Assembly (NCBI GenBank): GCA_963835135.1
Contig: CAWIEF010000003.1
Coordinates: 930,001-994,000 of the forward strand
Length of the DNA: 64,000 nucleotides
Reading direction: 5' to 3'
From: JAVVHH01 sp963835135
GTDB taxonomy: Bacteria > Pseudomonadota > Alphaproteobacteria > Acetobacterales > Acetobacteraceae
In this document: one piece after another, positions 60,872 through 64,000 of the stretch
How the letters are laid out: every line of letters starts with the position of its first letter
Numbering within the stretch: the first letter of the stretch is position 1
The notes under the pieces: model-generated
Told to the model about the DNA's origin: nothing
The model's input: the letters and a program-made list of their open reading frames with translations, nothing else
The model's database searches: none
Position numbers and translations under genes: made by a program

Positions 60872-61603
60872 GCTATGCCCTCGATGACGTTGATGGAGCG
60901 GCCGAACGCTTCCGCCAGCGTCGGCACGACGGCGTTGCCAAGCGATCTCACGCGGTCCACCCGGCCGGGAAACCCATCATCCACTCGACGAACGCAGGGT
61001 TCAGCAAGCCACCCACCAAATCGTTCAGCTGGCAGGAGGCTTCGCGCGGCGCGTTGTGACGCGCTGCCGCACCGCCAGTCGCGCGCGAGCGGGGTGGGCA
61101 GAGATGTCGCGCGCGAGCAGGAAGAGCCGGTTGCGCCGGTGCGGGGCGCCGGCATGGACAGCACCCACCACGAATGCCCAGCTGGCGTAGTCGAGCGCCG
61201 CCAGGTCGCCGATGACCCGGTCCGCGCCGCGAGTTCGCAGGCTAGGGACGTTCTCAACGATGACCCAACGGGGTCGGCATATGCTGACGATACGGGCCAT
61301 TTCGCTCCACAGGCCGCTCCGCGCCCCGTCGAGCCCGGCGCCGCCGCCGCCGGCGAGGCTGACGTCCTGGCAGGGGAAGCCGCCGCAGACGAGGAAGGGT
61401 GCGATGCCATCCTGCTGCAGGCGCTCGCTATCGAGGGCGCGCACGTCGGGGTAGATCGGCACGCCGGGCCAATGCCGGGCGAGCAGGCGCTGGCAAAACT
61501 CGTCGGATTCGCAGAAGGCGAGGGTTCGAAAGCCAGCCCAGTGAAGGCCGAGGCTGAAGCCGCCGATACCGCTGAACAAGTCAAGGACGCCGCGCTCCTC
61601 CAT
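60868..61603 (-). CDS. DNA C5-cytosine methyltransferase, frameshifted near its 3' end
   Basis: Motif I is LDLFSGIGGFSLGLHWAGF at residue 7. Motif IV with the catalytic Cys is VCGGFPCQDVSLAG, motif VI is VIVENVPSLRTRG, and motif VIII is HRRNRLFLLARD. In this frame it stops at 61025. One extra base between about 61030 and 61100 separates it from AERFGGWLAEPCVRRVDDGF and motif X SLGNAVVPTLAEAFGRSINV, which end at 60868 and overlap the response-regulator ATG. The target-recognition region is very short. No restriction endonuclease is nearby, so it is an orphan, phage-type methyltransferase. Confidence 0.82.
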
Positions 61604-61614
61604 GGAGGCAGACG

Positions 61615-61641
61615 GGTATATTTTCCTAGTTAATTGGTCAA
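61615..61641 (-). promoter_or_regulatory. Possible promoter of the methyltransferase-regulator-kinase operon
   Basis: On the - strand TTGACC (61641-61636) is followed after 15 nt by TATACC (61620-61615) in a locally A+T-rich patch, 12 nt before the methyltransferase ATG. Together with a poor ribosome site this suggests a leaderless or nearly leaderless mRNA. Spacing is short, so confidence is modest. Confidence 0.4.
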
Positions 61642-61698
61642 TCCCGAACTTGTGACGGTGGCCGGCTCCACGTAAGCAGGGACGCGGTCGACAGGGAT

Positions 61699-62766
61699 GT
61701 GGAGAGGTTGGGCGTCTATCTACTGCGGCGACTGATCTTGGTGATCCCCACGCTGTTCGGCATCATCGCGATCAACTTCGCCATCGTGCAGTTCGCGCCC
61801 GGCGGCCCGGTCGAGCAGGCGGTGGCCGAGGCGCGGGGCGGCGCGGGTGCCACGGCGCGGATCACCGGCGCGCAGAGCGACAGCGGCGCATATCGCGGCG
61901 GCAAGGGGCTCGATGCCAATCAGATCGAGCAGATCAAGCGGCAGTTCGGCTTCGACAAGCCGGCCGGCGCGCGCTTCTTGGAAATGGTCGGGCAATACCT
62001 GCGCTTCGATTTCGGACGATCGTTCTTCCGGGACGACACGGTGATCCATCTCGTGCTGCAGAAGATGCCGGTCAGCCTATCGCTCGGGCTGTGGTCGACG
62101 TTGCTGGTCTACCTGATCAGCATCCCGCTCGGCATCCAGAAGGCAGTCCGCGACGGAACGCGGTTCGACGTCGCGACGTCGGCGGCGGTGCTGGTGGCGT
62201 ATGCGATCCCCGGCTTCCTGTTCGCGATCATGCTGGTGGTGCTGTTCGCGGGCGGCAGCTTCGTGCAGTGGTTCCCGCTACGGGGGCTCGTGACCAGCGG
62301 ATCGTCGGCGTGGCCGTGGCCCGCGCGGGTCGGCGATTACGCGTGGCACATGGTGCTGCCCACCGTGGCGCTGGTGGCGAGCGGGTTCGCCGGGCTGACG
62401 ATCCTGACGAAGAACTGCTTCCTCGAAGAGATCGGCAAGCAATACGTGCTGACGGCCCGGGCAAAAGGCGCGGCGGAGCCGCGGGTGCTGTACGGCCATG
62501 TGTTCCGCAACGCGATGCTGCTGATCGTGGCCGGGTTCCCGGCGGCGTTCATCGGCATCCTGTTCAGCTCGGCGCTGCTGATCGAGATCGTGTTCTCGCT
62601 CGATGGCCTGGGCCTGCTCGGGTTCGAGAGCGCGATCCGGCGGGACTATCCGGTCATGTTCGGCACACTCTATATCTTCACGCTCTTGAGCCTGGTGCTG
62701 CAGGTGGTGGGCGACCTGCTCTATACCGTGGTGGACCCGCGGATCGACTTCGAGGCGCGCGGGTGA
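61699..62766 (+). CDS. yejB: Peptide/microcin C-type ABC permease YejB
   Basis: A 355-residue BPD_transp_1 permease. LLRRLILVIPTLFGIIAINF and FAIVQFAPGGPVEQ at the start, the YejB-specific loop AYRGGKGLDANQIEQIKRQF, and the EAA loop QYVLTARAKGAAEPRVLYGH near residue 255 identify it. The start GTG is followed by ERLGVYLLRR; the overlap with yejE (GTGA) is 4 nt. It imports short peptides with YejE and YejF. No YejA or YejF is inside the window. Confidence 0.9.
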   Translation: MERLGVYLLRRLILVIPTLFGIIAINFAIVQFAPGGPVEQAVAEARGGAGATARITGAQSDSGAYRGGKGLDANQIEQIKRQFGFDKPAGARFLEMVGQYLRFDFGRSFFRDDTVIHLVLQKMPVSLSLGLWSTLLVYLISIPLGIQKAVRDGTRFDVATSAAVLVAYAIPGFLFAIMLVVLFAGGSFVQWFPLRGLVTSGSSAWPWPARVGDYAWHMVLPTVALVASGFAGLTILTKNCFLEEIGKQYVLTARAKGAAEPRVLYGHVFRNAMLLIVAGFPAAFIGILFSSALLIEIVFSLDGLGLLGFESAIRRDYPVMFGTLYIFTLLSLVLQVVGDLLYTVVDPRIDFEARG

Positions 62767-63788
62767 CATCGGCGACGCTGACCCGGCGCCGGCTCGCGAT
62801 CTTCCGGGCGCACCGGCGCGGCTATTGGTCGCTGATGATCTTCGCCTTCGTGTTCTTCGTCTGCCTATTCGCCGAGTTCATCGCCAACGACCGGCCGCTC
62901 CTGGTCGAGTACGACGGACACCTGTTCGCGCCGGTGCTGCGCGACTACAGCGAGGATGCGTTCGGCGACGACCTGCTGCCGCTCGAGGCCGACTTCACCG
63001 ACCCGTCGCTGCAGCAACGCATCGCGGCGCATGGCTGGATGGTCTGGCCGCCGATCCGATACAGCTATGCCAGCGTGGTCAAAGACTTGCCGGTGCCGGC
63101 CCCTGCCCCGCCCTCGTGGCGCAACCCGCTCGGGACCGACGACCAGGCGCGCGACGTGCTGGCACGGGTAATTTACGGGGTGCGCCTCTCGGTGCTGTTC
63201 GGGTTCACGCTGACGCTGGTGTCGTCGGTCGTAGGCATCGCGGCCGGCGCGGTGCAGGGGTTCTACGGCGGACTGACCGACCTGCTGTTCCAGCGCTTCA
63301 TCGAGATCTGGTCGGGCATGCCGCAGCTCTACATGCTGATCATCCTCGGCAGCATCGTGACGCCCGGGTTCTGGGTGCTGCTGCTGTTCCTGCTGGCGTT
63401 CTCGTGGATGAACCTGACCGGCGTGGTGCGCGCCGAATTCCTGCGCGGACGCAACCTGGACTACGTGCGCGCGGCGCGGGCGCTGGGCGTGTCGAACGGG
63501 GCGATCATGGCGCGGCACATCCTGCCGAACGCGCTGGTCGCGGTGCTCAGCTTCCTGCCGTTCACGCTGTCGGGCTCGGTGACGGTGCTGTCGACGCTGG
63601 ATTTCTTAGGCTTCGGGCTGCCGCCGGGCTCGCCGTCGCTGGGCGAATTGGTGAGCCAGGGGAAAAACAATCTTCAGGCGCCCTGGCTGGCGGCGACCGG
63701 GTTCGTGGTGCTGGGCGGGCTGCTGACGCTGCTGATCTTCATCGGCGAGGCGGTGCGGGATGCGTTCGATCCGCGGAAGGGAGTGTGA
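62763..63788 (+). CDS. yejE: Peptide/microcin C-type ABC permease YejE
   Basis: A 341-residue permease. AHRRGYWSLMIFAFVFFVCL is the first helix, followed by the long periplasmic loop with HGWMVWPPIRYSYASVVKDL and NPLGTDDQARDVLARVIYGV typical of YejE. The EAA loop is DYVRAARALGVSNGAIMARH near residue 235. It begins with GTG overlapping yejB. An ATPase would be expected downstream but the next 200 nt hold only a small convergent ORF. Confidence 0.9.
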   Translation: MTSATLTRRRLAIFRAHRRGYWSLMIFAFVFFVCLFAEFIANDRPLLVEYDGHLFAPVLRDYSEDAFGDDLLPLEADFTDPSLQQRIAAHGWMVWPPIRYSYASVVKDLPVPAPAPPSWRNPLGTDDQARDVLARVIYGVRLSVLFGFTLTLVSSVVGIAAGAVQGFYGGLTDLLFQRFIEIWSGMPQLYMLIILGSIVTPGFWVLLLFLLAFSWMNLTGVVRAEFLRGRNLDYVRAARALGVSNGAIMARHILPNALVAVLSFLPFTLSGSVTVLSTLDFLGFGLPPGSPSLGELVSQGKNNLQAPWLAATGFVVLGGLLTLLIFIGEAVRDAFDPRKGV

Positions 63789-63796
63789 CGACCAAG

Positions 63797-63988
63797 CTAC
63801 TCAACCTCCCCGCCCTGCACTGCGAGAGGGTTCACTGCCGAAGGGCGCGAACCATCGGCCGGCGCGGTGGCGCCCTCGCTCGCTTCGGCGGTCGGCTCGG
63901 GTCTTGGCCGGCCGTCCGGACCAGAGCGGACGACGGTGAACGGGATGATCAGGGTGTCGGCCCCATAGGGGCGTAGCGGATCAGACAT
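63797..63988 (-). CDS. Possible small protein at the window edge
   Basis: A 63-residue ORF with a strong GGAGGA 6 nt before the ATG. It starts MSDPLRPYGADTLIIPFTVV and continues into a Pro/Glu/Ala-rich disordered tail. It is convergent with yejE (8 nt between ends). No family is recognised. The good ribosome site favours it being real; the low-complexity tail and G+C-rich context argue for caution. Confidence 0.42.
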   Translation of the reverse strand: MSDPLRPYGADTLIIPFTVVRSGPDGRPRPEPTAEASEGATAPADGSRPSAVNPLAVQGGEVE

Positions 63989-64000
63989 CGCTCGTCCTCC

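Overview
The window is G+C-rich proteobacterial DNA. About 49 kb of it (10469-59413) is an essentially complete photosynthesis gene cluster of an alphaproteobacterial purple phototroph. It holds the bacteriochlorophyll a genes, an LH1 antenna, a type-II reaction centre with tetraheme cytochrome, and a spirilloxanthin-type carotenoid pathway. The oxygen-dependent cyclase acsF, a HiPIP gene and the gene order suggest Rhodospirillales/Acetobacterales. PufL keeps the His at the L168 position, so this is not an Acidiphilium-type Zn-BChl reaction centre. The species call is inference only.

Layout. 55-4500 (+): five tightly packed genes, probably for a surface or secreted glycan (methyltransferase, glycosyl hydrolase, PIG-L deacetylase, glycosyltransferase, CelD/FemAB-like acyltransferase). 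4455-10308 (-): an AI-2E-type permease and a branched-chain amino-acid-type ABC transporter with a fused LivG-LivF ATPase. 10469-17932 (-): aerR-ppsR-bchG-bch2-bchP-tspO-hemC. 18152-33608 (+): bchF-N-B-H-L-M-lhaA-puhA-B-C-orf97-acsF-puhE-hemA, followed by a HiPIP gene, a CsbD-like gene and a second AI-2E-type permease. 36312-48054 (-): the crtE-crtF-bchC-X-Y-Z-pufB-A-L-M-C superoperon, followed by a tandem-domain membrane-anchored cytochrome c. 48093-52824 (+): crtD-crtC, a DUF1275 gene and an orphan solute-binding protein. 52821-59382 (-): bchI-D-O, a small membrane protein, crtI-crtB and another small membrane protein. 59457-61603 (-): a coupled DNA C5-methyltransferase, response regulator and PAS histidine kinase. 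61699-63788 (+): yejB-yejE-type permeases.

How it works together. PpsR and its B12-type antirepressor AerR sit beside the bch and crt genes. PpsR-type operators (TGT-N12-ACA) lie at the aerR/bchF, bchC, crtE/crtD, crtI and bchI promoters, which points to one oxygen/light-controlled regulon. Most genes within operons overlap by 4 nt (ATGA, GTGA or TTGA), so stoichiometry is probably set by translational coupling. Electron donors for the PufC-equipped reaction centre are encoded in the cluster: a HiPIP and an anchored di-domain cytochrome. bchE, crtA, pufQ, pufX and puc genes are not seen.

Cautions. Five genes (livGF, the Liv binding protein, bchN, bchY and the C5-methyltransferase) are broken by a shift equal to one extra base, and crtC has no ordinary start codon. 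Because bchN and bchY are required for BChl, sequence error is the likeliest cause. Palindromic GGGAGAGGG-type repeats are scattered through the cluster and have been built into the N-termini of bchM and crtF.
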